Assembly (NCBI GenBank): GCA_002786065.1
Contig: NHNY01000012.1
Span: forward strand, 186,001-250,000
DNA from: Microcyclospora pomicola
Lineage: Eukaryota; Ascomycota; Dothideomycetes; Capnodiales
Length of the DNA stretch: 64,000 nucleotides
Reading direction: 5' to 3'
In this document: positions 1 through 10,707 of the stretch, piece by piece
Position numbering within the stretch: position 1 is the stretch's first letter
How the letters are laid out: each line of letters begins with the position of its first letter
The notes under the pieces: generated by a model
Told to the model about the DNA's origin: nothing
What the model saw: the letters and a program-made list of their open reading frames with translations, nothing else
Databases searched by the model: none
Position numbers and translations under genes: made by a program

Positions 1-153
1 GAGCGAGCCCGCTGCTATCTTTCCGAGCACTACGCCCCAGCGGCCAAGGGGACAGCAGCCAGTGGGACGACTAAGGAGGAGGGCGCGACTGCTCTTGCCG
101 CGCAACAGGTGGTGCTGAACGAGGCTATCAAGAACCGGATGTTTTACATCTGA
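1..153 (+). CDS. 3' end of an unidentified gene
   Basis: An open frame runs from the first base of the window to a TGA at 151–153 and gives about 50 C-terminal residues ending in ...IKNRMFYI. The peptide has an Ala/Gly/Thr-rich linker followed by a short helical-looking tail. The composition and the clean stop before a non-coding stretch suggest the real end of a gene that begins outside the window. I do not recognise the family from this tail. It could also be part of a last exon whose acceptor lies outside the window. Confidence 0.5.
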   Translation, partial: ERARCYLSEHYAPAAKGTAASGTTKEEGATALAAQQVVLNEAIKNRMFYI

Positions 154-836
154 GCACCAAGCGCATTCGGTCTGGGCCTAGCTTGCCTGCCTGTTCACAA
201 GGCTGATTGCATTCCATTTCCCTGCTTGCTTGATTTTCTGCTTGTATGCCTGGAAAGGGAGTTTGGGTTTGAGTTGGCGAGAAGAGAATGACCTTCACTT
301 GGGTTCAATGATGTGGTTGACGGCGAACTGGCGAATGGTTCAAGATCTGGATGACTCGAGGTTCCGCGGAAATGGAATCAACGACTTCAACGTTCTGAAG
401 CAATCCTTTGATGTACTTTAGCCATGGCGAAAGTGACTTGTGCACAATCATCAAGGTGCGAGTGTCGGTAATGGCGCTTGGATAACAGACTGAAAGTCTT
501 TCATTTCATAGCGAGTCGTACGTTACATTCCAAGATATATGCAATTGACGGTCAACACTGTGCGATATGTGCGCCTGTTATAGATCATGCAGTCCGGACA
601 GAAATTCCTATATGTCCCTTACATCTCGTGTCACGTAGTTCGCACTCGGCAGTGCACGGGCCATGGCCATCCTCGAATATCGCGTCCTCACGCGTCACCT
701 TCGTGTGCCTCCCAAATTGAATGCTTGAGCGCTGACATACCACCACCGCCGCAGATCATTCCACGGCCGCGGTGTCGTATGCGAGAGACCAGCACTCACC
801 ACTGAGACAACATCACCACCGCCGCCTGCCTACCGG
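154..836. other. Intergenic region upstream of the APSES gene
   Basis: No convincing gene is seen. The distal part should hold the 3' UTR of the preceding gene. The proximal part (about 730–836) is rich in C, A and CACC runs, as is common for fungal 5' leaders, and probably belongs to the APSES transcript. Confidence 0.4.
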
Positions 837-3676
837 ATGGCAGCGACCGTCGCCGCCATGCCCCCCACCCCTCAGCAGTCTTTCACGCATATGGCACCGG
901 CCGGTTCACCTCCCGGCGGTCTACCGTATGGCCATGCATATAGCATGTCTTTCGACGGCCAGCCGAGTCCGATGCACCAGCAACATCAGCAGCCGCAACC
1001 ACAACAGCAACAACAGCAGCAGCAGCCAGCATATAGTCAGAGTTTCCCCAATGGCCCCATCTCGAATCCTGGATATGCCCGCAGCTTTGGCGCAAGGACT
1101 GGATACAGCGAGAAACCGCAGATATATACTGTATGTGGTGGATTGGGGGATGTTCCTGCAGACGAAGTACTGACAAACTAACAGGCGGTCTACTCCGGAG
1201 TATCTGTTTATGAAATGGAAGTGCAGGGCATTGCCTGTATGCGCCGAAGAAGCGACGGCTGGCTCAACGCAACGCAGATCTTGAAGGTCGCTGGAGTGGA
1301 CAAGGGCAAGCGAACGAAAGTGCTGGAGAAGGAGATACTGACTGGCGAACATGAGAAGGTTCAGGGCGGGTATGGCAAATACCAGGGTACTTGGATCAGT
1401 TATCGCCGAGGTCGTGAGTTCTGTCGACAGTATGGCGTGGAAGACATTCTACGACCTCTCCTGGACTACGATGTGAGCTCGGACGGCTCAGGAGGACAAG
1501 GGCAAGACACTCCTACCAAAGAACAAGCCATGGCAGCCAACCGCAAGCGATTCTACAACACTGCTGTCGACCAGCAGCGTCCTACGGGTGGACCAATGAC
1601 GAACGGGACGTTCTTCCAGAACATCTCGTCCACGACATCTGTAGCTCTTGCTGCAATGAACAAGGCCGCTCGATTGAACTCGCCCGCGCCTCGACCGAAC
1701 AATATGCGACAACATTCACAACAAGATGTTTATCCTGGAGGAAGTCAGCAGAGCATGGTCTCAGAGGGCAGCTTTAATATGGATGCCAAATATGATTCTG
1801 GGTATAGTACACAGCCTAATGGTGAACCGCCGAGGAAGCGTATGCGAGCCGATAGCCAGGAGGGCATGGCTCCACCAGGTCTACCAATGGACGTTTCGAT
1901 GCAGTCAGCCACACCTACAGAACCTAACGAGAGCTTCATATACAACGCAAGTATGACACAGGAGTACGTCAATGGGGCTGGCGAGTCGAGCTCATTGGCA
2001 CCACTACCTCGACCCAGTACAGACGAGCAGCACAGCAGGCTGAATATCGTCTTGGATTTGTTTGCAGATCCAAGCAGAACCGATTATACCCAACATCCGG
2101 CATTCGCCCAGCTCAACAGCGATGAGCTGAACATGCCGCTCGATGCCTCTTCTAACAACGCTCTGCACTGGGCTGCAACGCTTGCGAATGTACCACTGCT
2201 GAAGCTGCTGATCCAGAAAGGAGCTAACATGTGGCGTGGCAATGCTGCCGGCCAGTCGCCACTTATCAGTGCTGTTCTTGTCAGCAATTGCTGGGAGCGT
2301 TCGTGCTTTCCTGAAATGCTCGAGCTTCTCAACCCACTGATCGAAGTGCGCGATCACCAAGGACGTACAATCCTGCATCACATCGCAGTATCTTCTGGCA
2401 TCAAAGGCAGAGCTCCCAGCAGCAAGTATTATCTCGAGGCATTGCTAGAGTTCCTCGTCCGGATCGGGACTCAATCGAACGTCAGCGTTGCCGACACCCC
2501 CAGCCTAGCCGCTGCAGCTGTGGCGAGTATTCAAGCATCGCAGCAGGTGAATGGCGAAAGTTCCAGTCAGGACTCAGCTGCAGCGTCACAGTCGACCAAG
2601 GGTGCATTAAGTCTCATTCGGTTCCTTTCACACGTGGTGAACGCCCGCGATAAAGCTGGCAATACTGCTCTCAATCTCGTCGCTCGGATAGGGAACCGCA
2701 GTATCATCCAGCAACTGCTTGAGATCCATGCCGATCCGTCTCTTCCGAACTACAAAGGCGTCAGCGCGAAGGACTTTGGTGTCGGAGTGGAGCCAGGCGA
2801 GCAACCTTACGTCAACGGCGGGCTCTCGAGCCAGCAGTCGGTACTACAGAAGTCGAACACGCAGGACACTGTTGCGACTGTAGATGCAACCATGGTCGAT
2901 GGAGCAGCGAGCCAGGTCGAGGATTTAAGTCAAGACATCATTGCCAGTGGGTATCTCTGCTTTTACCATAATATATTCTTGCTGACCAATATTTAGCTGT
3001 CACGGCTATGCTCGAGCAGAACCTCACATCGCACAAAGAGCTGCTGCGCACCAAGACCGAGCAGATTGACCAGATGAACGAGCAGATACGTGAAATCAGC
3101 GCCCTTCAAAAAGTAGATCTGGATCGGCTCCAGGAGATGAAAGAACGGGTCAAAGTACGGAACGAGCGACAAGCCAAGGTTTCAAACTTGAAGCGCGCGA
3201 TCTCGGAGAGGAAAGAGGCCAAAGCTCGCCAACGGTCGCAGAAGCAGAACTTCCTGACAAGTACCAGCGCCAAGCCCGAGTGGCTGAATGAGAGCAGCCA
3301 AGAGATGCTCATGTTCGACTCCCCGACAGGTTCACCAGATCCCGTGCAACAGCAATACCTGTCAACCCAGGTGCCGCCTCCTCGAGTCATTCGCGCTCAC
3401 CTGAATGCGACCAAAGCAAACAACGCAGTAATGCGGCAACGTGCCGACGAGTTGAAGGCCAGAAGTTCGGAACTGGAAAGCATGTATCGCAAAGTGGTCA
3501 GCCTCTGTACAGGCGTGCCAGAGGAGAAAGCGGAGGAGAGTCTACCAGCGCTGGTCGCGGCGGTAGAGAGCGAGCGTGGCGGACTGGGAGAACAAGAAGT
3601 TGGACGAGTAAGGGATTTCCTGAGGCGCGTAGACGGCGCAGGTGGTGTGGGTGTGAGTCTGGGTGGGCCGGAATGA
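837..3676 (+). CDS. MBP1: APSES cell-cycle transcription factor, MBP1 type
   Basis: DNA-binding subunit of an MBF-like G1/S complex. The model has three exons (introns 1131–1184 and 2947–2996), giving about 911 residues. The N-terminus is Gln-rich (polyQ near residues 48–60). The APSES/KilA-N domain spans about 99–195, with the signature DGWLNATQILKVAG and a basic GKRTKVLEKEI helix. Ankyrin repeats follow at about 415–625 (NALHWAA, GRTILHH, GNTALNL), then a long charged coiled coil at about 690–770, which in Mbp1/Swi6 proteins mediates partner binding. The first junction is fixed by the conserved IYT|AVYSGVSVYE stretch. The second uses a GTGGGT donor, because the stronger-looking GTATCT four bases later breaks the frame. 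ATG 837 was chosen as the first in-frame ATG. Swi4-type paralogues cannot be excluded, but the ankyrin and coiled-coil plan fits Mbp1 best. Confidence 0.9.
997..1027 (+). repeat. CAA/CAG run coding polyglutamine
   Basis: An imperfect CAR trinucleotide run inside exon 1 of the APSES gene encodes about nine consecutive Gln residues. CAA and CAG are mixed, which tends to limit slippage. It lies in a disordered leader upstream of the DNA-binding domain. Confidence 0.7.
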
Positions 3677-4209
3677 TCACGACGGGGCACACTGCGAGGG
3701 ATGTATGCTTAGAGAGCGTTCGATGCTCGCGTCACGGTTGGTTGACACTATGGTTGAGATTCTTGGGCACGCATCGTGCTATCAGGGGCGGTCGATCTGA
3801 GCGAAACAGTATACCTTACTTTATATATCTTTGATGGTCGCGAGACCGGAATATTATGATGATGATGATTCTGAAGAGCAGAACGCACCGCTATCATACT
3901 TCGTTCCCTACCGAATATGATTGAAGATTGAATTTCTACTCGACTTATATTCGCCATACAGCTGTAGTGCCGGTCTTGGCATGGGGATTCACATGTATAC
4001 CTTACAGATCACTTGGTGGCCGCCGAAGCCGCACCTCGGATGGAAGGTCCAAGCTTCAGGTCCCGGTTTTGGGCGAGCCGGACGAGACGACTTTTGCCCG
4101 TGATCGTTATTATCAACTCACATTGCTTCATTCAACCTCACATCCTTCATCACACGACCGTCACCATCATCAATCGACGTCGCCTTCATATACCTCCACC
4201 ACCACAATC
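3677..4209. other. Intergenic region before malate dehydrogenase
   Basis: No gene is seen. It should contain the 3' UTR of the APSES gene and the promoter of malate dehydrogenase. The last 80 bases before ATG 4210 are rich in CA, TC and CACC, as in a fungal 5' leader. Confidence 0.4.
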
Positions 4210-5402
4210 ATGTTCGCAGCCCGCCAAGCTTCGTCCCTTATGGGCGCTGTGCAAAGAAGAGCGTTCTCCGCTACCGCCGCCAATGTGAGCTCCACCCATG
4301 CCCGGGCAACAACAACATCAAAAACAGCAACAATGACAGACTGCGTCAATATAAACGAAGCGCGCGCTGACCTGTGATTCTCTGCATAGGCTTCTAAAGT
4401 CGCCGTCCTCGGTGCCGCCGGTGGCATTGGTCAACCCCTGTCGCTCCTCCTCAAGCTCAACCCAAGAGTCAGCGACCTTGCGCTGTACGATATCCGTGGC
4501 GCACCCGGTGTCGCCGCCGACATCTCGCACATCAACACCAAGAGCACCGTCACCGGCTACGAGCCAGACAAGGATGGCGGAGTTGCCGCGTGCTTGAAGG
4601 GCGCCGAGATCGTCCTGATCCCTGCCGGTGTGCCCCGAAAGCCTGGTATGACCAGAGATGGTAAGTTCAGATTGTCCCATCGTAGTACGCTAGACGTCGA
4701 CTTATATATGCGTCAGATCTGTTCAACACCAACGCTTCCATCGTCCGTGACCTCGCCAAGGCCGCCGCCGACAACTGCCCCGACGCCAACATCCTCATCA
4801 TCTCCAACCCAGTCAACAGCACCGTTCCCATCACCGCCGAGGTCTTCAAGAGCAAGGGTGTCTACAACCCCAAGAAGCTGTTCGGTGTGACCACCCTCGA
4901 TGTCGTCCGCGCCTCCCGCTTCATCTCCCAGCTCAAGAGCACCGACCCGGCCAACGAGAGCATCACCGTCATTGGTGGTCACTCCGGCGCTACCATCGTG
5001 CCTCTCCTGTCCCAGGCCGGCTACACCCTCGAGGGCGAGGAGCGCGACGCCTACGTCAAGCGCGTGCAGTTCGGTGGTGACGAGGTCGTTCAGGCCAAGG
5101 GTGGTGCTGGCTCTGCCACCCTCTCCATGGCCATGGCTGGTGCCCGCTTCGCCGAGTCCCTCCTCAAGGCCAAGCAAGGCGAGAAGGGCGTGATCGAGCC
5201 CACTTTCGTCGAGTCCCCACTCTACAAGGACCAGGGCGTCACCTTCTTCGCCTCCAACGTCGAGCTCGGCCCCAACGGTGTCGAGAAGATCCACCCCGTC
5301 GGCAAGGTCACTCCATTCGAGCAGGAGCTCCTTGACGTCTGCGTGAAGGACTTGAAGGGCAACATCGAGAAGGGTGTGAACTGGGTCAAGGAGAACCCGT
5401 AG
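4210..5402 (+). CDS. MDH1: Mitochondrial malate dehydrogenase (NAD)
   Basis: Interconverts malate and oxaloacetate with NAD in the TCA cycle. Three exons (introns 4285–4389 and 4661–4716) give 343 residues, the usual length for the mitochondrial form. The first exon codes a 25-residue presequence rich in Arg, Ser and Ala, and the mature enzyme starts at about ASKVAVLG. The dinucleotide-binding GAAGGIG lies at residues 33–39, the substrate loop [11 protein letters not shown] at about 106–116, and the catalytic His is in GGHSGAT (about 204). The second intron splits the loop and is confirmed by the restored MTR-DDLFN. Codon use is strongly C-ending, as in highly expressed fungal genes. Confidence 0.97.
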
Positions 5403-5910
5403 ATGGTGATGATCGAGTCTGTATAGGGGCGGTGTGGAAGACACTCCAAACTAAAATTCACCAGTGTTGAAGAGGGAGGATTTGGAGAGAGTGGGTCTCT
5501 GCGTGTATGAATGTGTGTATGAAAAAGATGCTTTGAACACGCCCAGTCTTCCTGAATATCCTTATGACCTCCTATACTAGCCTTGATGTAACATTACACC
5601 CATTTCACCTTCTCCTTTCCGTCGTACCTGCTATCGTACCTGATCCTTGCTCATGGAATGAGTCATATCGATTGATTCGTACAATGCAAGGCGTGTCATT
5701 TCAAGATGTTCGCTGTATATCAACATGATTATAGCCTTGATACACCTACTCAGAAGGATCTACACGCCTCTTCTCTCCCCTTAACGAAGATCGTACCAAT
5801 ACATCCCAAACCCTGCCGCCAACTCCTCTCGAACCTTCGGGAAGAAGGAGACGGGTCATTCGTCATCTATCAAAAACCCGCATTCGAAAGTTCAGACGAT
5901 TGAATCCCTC
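5403..5910. other. Intergenic region between MDH and the GNAT gene
   Basis: No gene is supported. A 65-codon open frame at 5706–5903 starts with ATG but has no recognisable features, so I treat it as 5' leader of the next gene or as chance. Confidence 0.35.
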
Positions 5911-7030
5911 ATGGCGTCCCCACTGGATCTACAAACCCTCCCGGCTTTGATTCAACGGGCCGAAATCGAGCATCTTGTGCATCAGATCCACGCGCTACGA
6001 GGGATCGATCCAGAGCGCTATGGCGGCGCGCAGATGTGGTTCACTCCCTATACGGCAGAGGGGATTGATGCTGTTCTTGCCGACCCCGAGGGAGGACTGA
6101 GAGGGAGGGGGGAGGGAGGGGATCATGCGACGGAAATCGGTCGATGGAGAGCGGGAGAACTTCTCACGATCCGCAGCTTACCGGAGTTTGGAGGGAAGCT
6201 CAACCGGACCATCTTCCTTGGTGGATGTACAGCCTACGGTCGGAAGTCGAGTGGAGCTATCGATGAGAAAGGAGAGATGGAGGTGCAAGACTGGACGGCT
6301 ACGCTGCACGCCTTGGAGCGGTTTTACCGGAAGGATGGGAGACTCGACGGAGCGCTGGAAGTGCCGGTGTCGATCTGGGTGCCTGAGTTTGGGAGCGGTT
6401 GCGCAGGGGCGGAAGTTGGAGGGTTTGGAGAGGCGGAGAGTGAGGCGCTTGTGGAGTGTTTGAGGAGGGAAGGATATGAGGCGACGTTTGGGATTGAGCA
6501 TCTCTTCTACTTCGTACGAGCGATAGAAGAGCAGGGCCGGGGTGGGAAAGGGGTTGGTGCCGATAAGGAAGAGAGTCTGCCAGGAAAGAGTATCGCCGGG
6601 GTCGTCGTCACGCAACTCTCTCTTCCAGCGGAGCGGGCGCGGTTCCCCTGCGCTGTCAACGCGAGGCTTTGCGTCTGGAGGACGGGACCCGGCATTCCTA
6701 CACTTACTGGCGGAAATGGCAGTGCAGCGGCCAAGCACGCTGCTGTTCCAAGCGAGCATCGACGGCAACGTCGCTGGAGTCGCAGGCATGGCGGTCTTCG
6801 AAGAGTTGCAGGTGGCATACCTGTACATCGACAGCACGATGCCCGAGTTTCGGGGCCGGGGGGTGCATGCGGTGTTGCTGAGGGAGCGGACGAGGGTGGC
6901 GAGGGAGATGGGGTGTCAGGTTGTGCTGGGCAGTGCAAATCGTGGGTCGGTCAGCGCGAGGAGTTTTGTCAGGAATGGGTTTGAGAGGGGGTTTGGGAGT
7001 ATGGTGTTCGTCAAGAGGGTTACGTGTTGA
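5911..7030 (+). CDS. GNAT-family N-acetyltransferase
   Basis: The C-terminal half carries a GNAT acetyl-CoA signature: a beta strand VAYLYIDST followed by RGRGVHAVLLRERTRVA (the R-x-x-G-x-G loop) and a SARSFVRNGFERGF tail. The N-terminal half (about 200 residues, with VSIWVPEF and LRREGYEA) looks like the degenerate first domain of two-domain GNATs. The two halves lie in different frames. A polypyrimidine acceptor (CTCTCTTCCAG) ends at 6628, and donors at 6514 (GTACGA) or 6553 (GTTGGT) both restore the frame, giving about 334 or 347 residues. Neither donor is ideal, so an intron of uncertain 5' border is the best model and a sequencing or genuine frameshift is the alternative. The substrate is unknown. 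Confidence 0.65.
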
Positions 7031-8110
7031 GCTATAGGCAGGCTATGCCTGAGATTTTGGGCGTTGTTGATATCGGCTGTATATCTTCGAGGATGAGACG
7101 CGAGATGAGATCTGTCATTGCTGTTGCATTATTATACACGAGTTATGGGACGAGCCAGGACTCATCGTCCATGGTCTCTACACCTTGCTGGCCACATGAG
7201 ATACTTCTTCGAATATGAAGTGAGGTCAGTCTGGACGATTCCCATGTGATTGCACGTGAGTGGTCGATGTTGACGTCTGCTCATAGTCTCTCTGCGCTAT
7301 GCTCACAACCACGATGATTACCGGCATCCCTGTCTCTCATCGCACTTCGATATATTGGCACAACTTGACAACAGCTATGCCGTGGCCGAGCCTCGGGAAG
7401 ATTCGCCATGTGAAGTCGTGGTTTGGCGATAGACTTCACGGCACGTTGCGAGCCCCCAAGCGCGTTTTCTAATACTGTAACACGACCGGCGTGTTGGAAT
7501 ATTCGACGAAGACGTGGTCATGGAGGAAGCAATTACCGTTTGTCTAGACAACAGCAATGGGAATACGCGATCGTTCGACCCATCAGCACGTTCGAGCTCG
7601 GATCGCCACCTATAAGGCCACGTCCTGTGCTTCTGCCGCAGGATCATTGACCAAGATACCACTTCCGGGAAGGAAACCCGTCGACATCAACTTGAATCCT
7701 CCATATCGACATCTGCAAACATTCACTTGACGTTGATCGCTGTCACAAGACAACCTTTCCCCCCGGACCACCGTCATCTCCCGGAGATCCACCCACGAAA
7801 TCCTCCCTCGCGCTTCTGCTCTAGACCTCGGCTTCCACAGACCTCGAGCCGCCGGAAAGCCACCACTGCTCATCACCCGGCACTCCGGTCAGGGCCACAG
7901 GACATCGATCTGATACAACACACGATACAGATTTTGGCCTGGTCGGGTACTTCCAATCTAAGGCACACACAACAGACGCGAGAAAAGACATTTTATTATT
8001 GCCGGGCGTGGACGACCATCAATCTTCGCTGCATCTTCTTTGGGTTCTCGCTCTTCGTTTCGGCCGTGGGCTTGTTCTTGTTTCCCAATCCTTGTCTATC
8101 GTCGAGAGGC
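7031..8110. other. Long intergenic promoter region of the carnitine acetyltransferase gene
   Basis: About 1.08 kb with no supportable gene. Short open frames on both strands lack start context or family features. The 400 bases before 8111 are CT- and CA-rich, consistent with a long 5' leader. Confidence 0.4.
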
Positions 8111-10294
8111 ATGTTCAGCGCGGTCGTGAGAGGTACCCGAGCCTTCTCGCAAACACCCTCTTCGTCTGCCATCCTCTCGCTGTCGCAACGTCGCGCGGCT
8201 GTTTACCGAGGATCTGCTGCTGCTGTAAGTCCCATGTGCCAGATACATCAGACCTACCCCCTTCGGCCTTTCTGATTGTGCCTGCTCGCCTCTTTCATTC
8301 TCGTTTCCCTACCACTGACACTGCTCATCGTCAAAGGCTTTCACTATGGCTCCCCAACAAAAGCGCAAGCAGAGCTCTCTGCCTGCCGGTATGTCAAACC
8401 CTTCCTCCTAGCTCAAGCCGAGCTTGTCTCACAGCTGTTACTTTAGGATACAAGGAGGACCATGCCAAAGGTGCTATGCTTCGCTATGAGGACTCGCTAC
8501 CGAAGCTTCCTGTGCCCACCCTTGATGAGACCGCAACGCGATACCTCAAATCCCTCCACCCCCTGCTGAGCCCGACCGAGTTCGATCAAAGCAAGAAGGC
8601 CGTGGAGGAGTTTATTGCACCAGGCGCGTTGGGACAAAAGCTACAAGAACGTTTGCTCGCACGCAGAGAGGAGGGAGGTATGAAGAACTGGATCACCGAG
8701 TGGTGGAACGAAGCTGCATACCTTGGCTACCGCGATCCCGTCGTCCCATACGTCTCGTACTTCTACAGTCATCGTGATGACCGGAAACGAAGAGACCCGG
8801 CAAAGCGCGCGGCTGCCATTACCACTGCTGCATTGGAATTCCAACGACAGGTTGATGAGGGCTCATTAGAACCGGAGTACATGAAGAAGCTGCCTTTGGC
8901 AATGAGCTCATACTACTACATGTTCAACGCTTGCCGTCTGCCCGCCAAGCCTTCGGACTACCCGATCAAGTACGACGTCAAGGACAACCAGCACATTCTT
9001 GTCATCCGCAAGAACCAATTCTTCAAGGTCCCATACGTGCAGGGCGGCAAGCAGCTCAACACTGCTGAGCTAGAACAACAATTCCAGCGCATCTACAAAT
9101 CAGCCGAAAAGGGCCCCGCTGTGGGTGTGCTCACTACGGAGAACCGCGACAACTGGACCGATATGCGCCAACGCCTCATCCAGTCCAACCCAGCCAACAA
9201 GACCGCGCTTGAGGCGATTGAGTCTGCTTCTTTTGTGGTCTGCCTGGATGATGCTTCGCCGGTCACTCTTCACGAGCGCGCCCACCAATACTGGCACGGT
9301 GATGGCTGCAACCGATGGTTCGACAAACCCGTGCAATTCATCATCAACGAGAACGGCACTTCTGGTTTCATGGGTGAGCACAGCATGATGGACGGTACTC
9401 CCACGCATCGTCTGAATGACACCATCATGAACTGGATCTTCAACGAGAAGCTCGACTTTGGCGCTACTGAAATTCGCTCTGGCCTGCCCAACCCAACTCC
9501 CATCAAGTTCCAGCTCAACGGTGAGAACCAAGCAGATATTGCACTCGCAACCACTCACCACGTCGGTCTTATGAGCCAGCACGAGCTGCGCGTTGAAGCC
9601 TACCAAGGCTACGGCAAGGGATTGATGAAGAAGTTCAAGTGCTCTCCCGATGCCTACGTGCAGATGATCATCCAGCTGGCATACCACAAATTCTACGGCA
9701 AGAACCGACCTACCTACGAATCCGCTGCCACTCGCCGTTTCCAAGAAGGCCGTACCGAAACCTGCCGTACCGTCTCTGACGAGAGTGTCGCATTCTGCTC
9801 CGCCATGGCTCACCCGCTGTCCACCGACGAGGAGTGCCGCACCCTCTTCCGCAAGGCGCTGGATGCACACGTCAAGTACATCTCCGATGCCAGCGACGGT
9901 AAGGGTGTGGACCGTCATCTGTTCGGCTTGAAGAAGTGTCTGAAGGAGGGCGAAGACGTGCCCGCGCTGTTCAAGGACCCAGCGTTCACGTACAGCGCAT
10001 CGTGGTTCGTCAGCTCTTCGCAGCTGTCGTCCGAATACTACAACGGCTACGGATGGAGTCAAGTGATTGACGACGGATGGGGGTAAGTTCTGCTGAATAC
10101 CACGAATTTAACACAAACTCGCACTAACAACGACTCCCCACAGAATGGCCTACATGATCAACGAGAACAGCGTGCAGTTCAACATCGTCAGCAAGAACCT
10201 CGGCAGCGAGCGCATGGCCTTCTACCTCAACGAGGCCGCCGGCGACATCCGCGACATCATGATGGGCGAGATCAAGGAGAAGGCGAAGTTGTAG
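8111..10294 (+). CDS. CAT2: Carnitine O-acetyltransferase, mitochondrial/peroxisomal
   Basis: Transfers acetyl groups between CoA and carnitine, moving acetyl units between peroxisome, cytosol and mitochondrion. Four exons (introns 8225–8336, 8389–8446, 10083–10143) give 650 residues. The choline/carnitine acyltransferase fold is clear: the LPKLPVP start motif, the catalytic His in GEHSMMDGTP (about residue 367), and a C-terminal YGYGWSQVIDDGWG region. Exon 1 encodes an Arg/Ser/Ala-rich mitochondrial presequence. A second in-frame ATG at 8346, just inside exon 2, would give a form without it, and the protein ends in AKL, a type-1 peroxisomal signal. Yeast Cat2 and Aspergillus AcuJ are known to be dual-targeted through alternative 5' ends; the same layout here supports that by inference. 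It faces the converging helicase gene downstream. Confidence 0.95.
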
Positions 10295-10707
10295 ATGACT
10301 ATCCTCGTCGCTGCAAGGCCGTTTTGTTGTTCGGCTGCTGCATTGTTTATAGGTACTCCTCCCTGCATAGAAGGGCGAATCTTATTACTACTACCTTACT
10401 TTACTTTTATTCTACCTTGTATCATCTCCTCGATCGAATCTCCTGGACCGAAGAAGCTCGTATTATCAGTGAGTTGTTCGGGAGGAAGTGATGAGATCTT
10501 CGTCAATCAATCTAGATGTCGCAGGCCGCATGAAGCCTTCTTTCGTTGATCATTATGATTCGTCAGATATCTACTTCTTCACACTCTGTGGACATGTACA
10601 TTCCGTCCATGCAGGTCAGGTAAATTGGTAGCTTGCGATCATAACCTTCCCAATCTTACAGCAGGAAGAGGTGTCTTGGGACAGACGCGGACATCTGAGA
10701 GTGAATC
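10295..10707. terminator. Convergent 3' region between CAT2 and the helicase
   Basis: Two genes converge here and no coding feature is seen. It should hold both 3' UTRs and polyadenylation sites; T-rich stretches near 10370–10430 may serve the plus-strand transcript. Exact sites cannot be seen. Confidence 0.3.

Noticed and set aside
4713-5444. 243-codon frame antisense to malate dehydrogenase
   Set aside because: Leu/Val/Asp-rich shadow of a gene with strong C-ending codon bias.
9100-10062. Long open frame antisense to the carnitine acetyltransferase gene (320 codons)
   Set aside because: It mirrors the C-ending codon bias of the real gene on the other strand and has no family motif.
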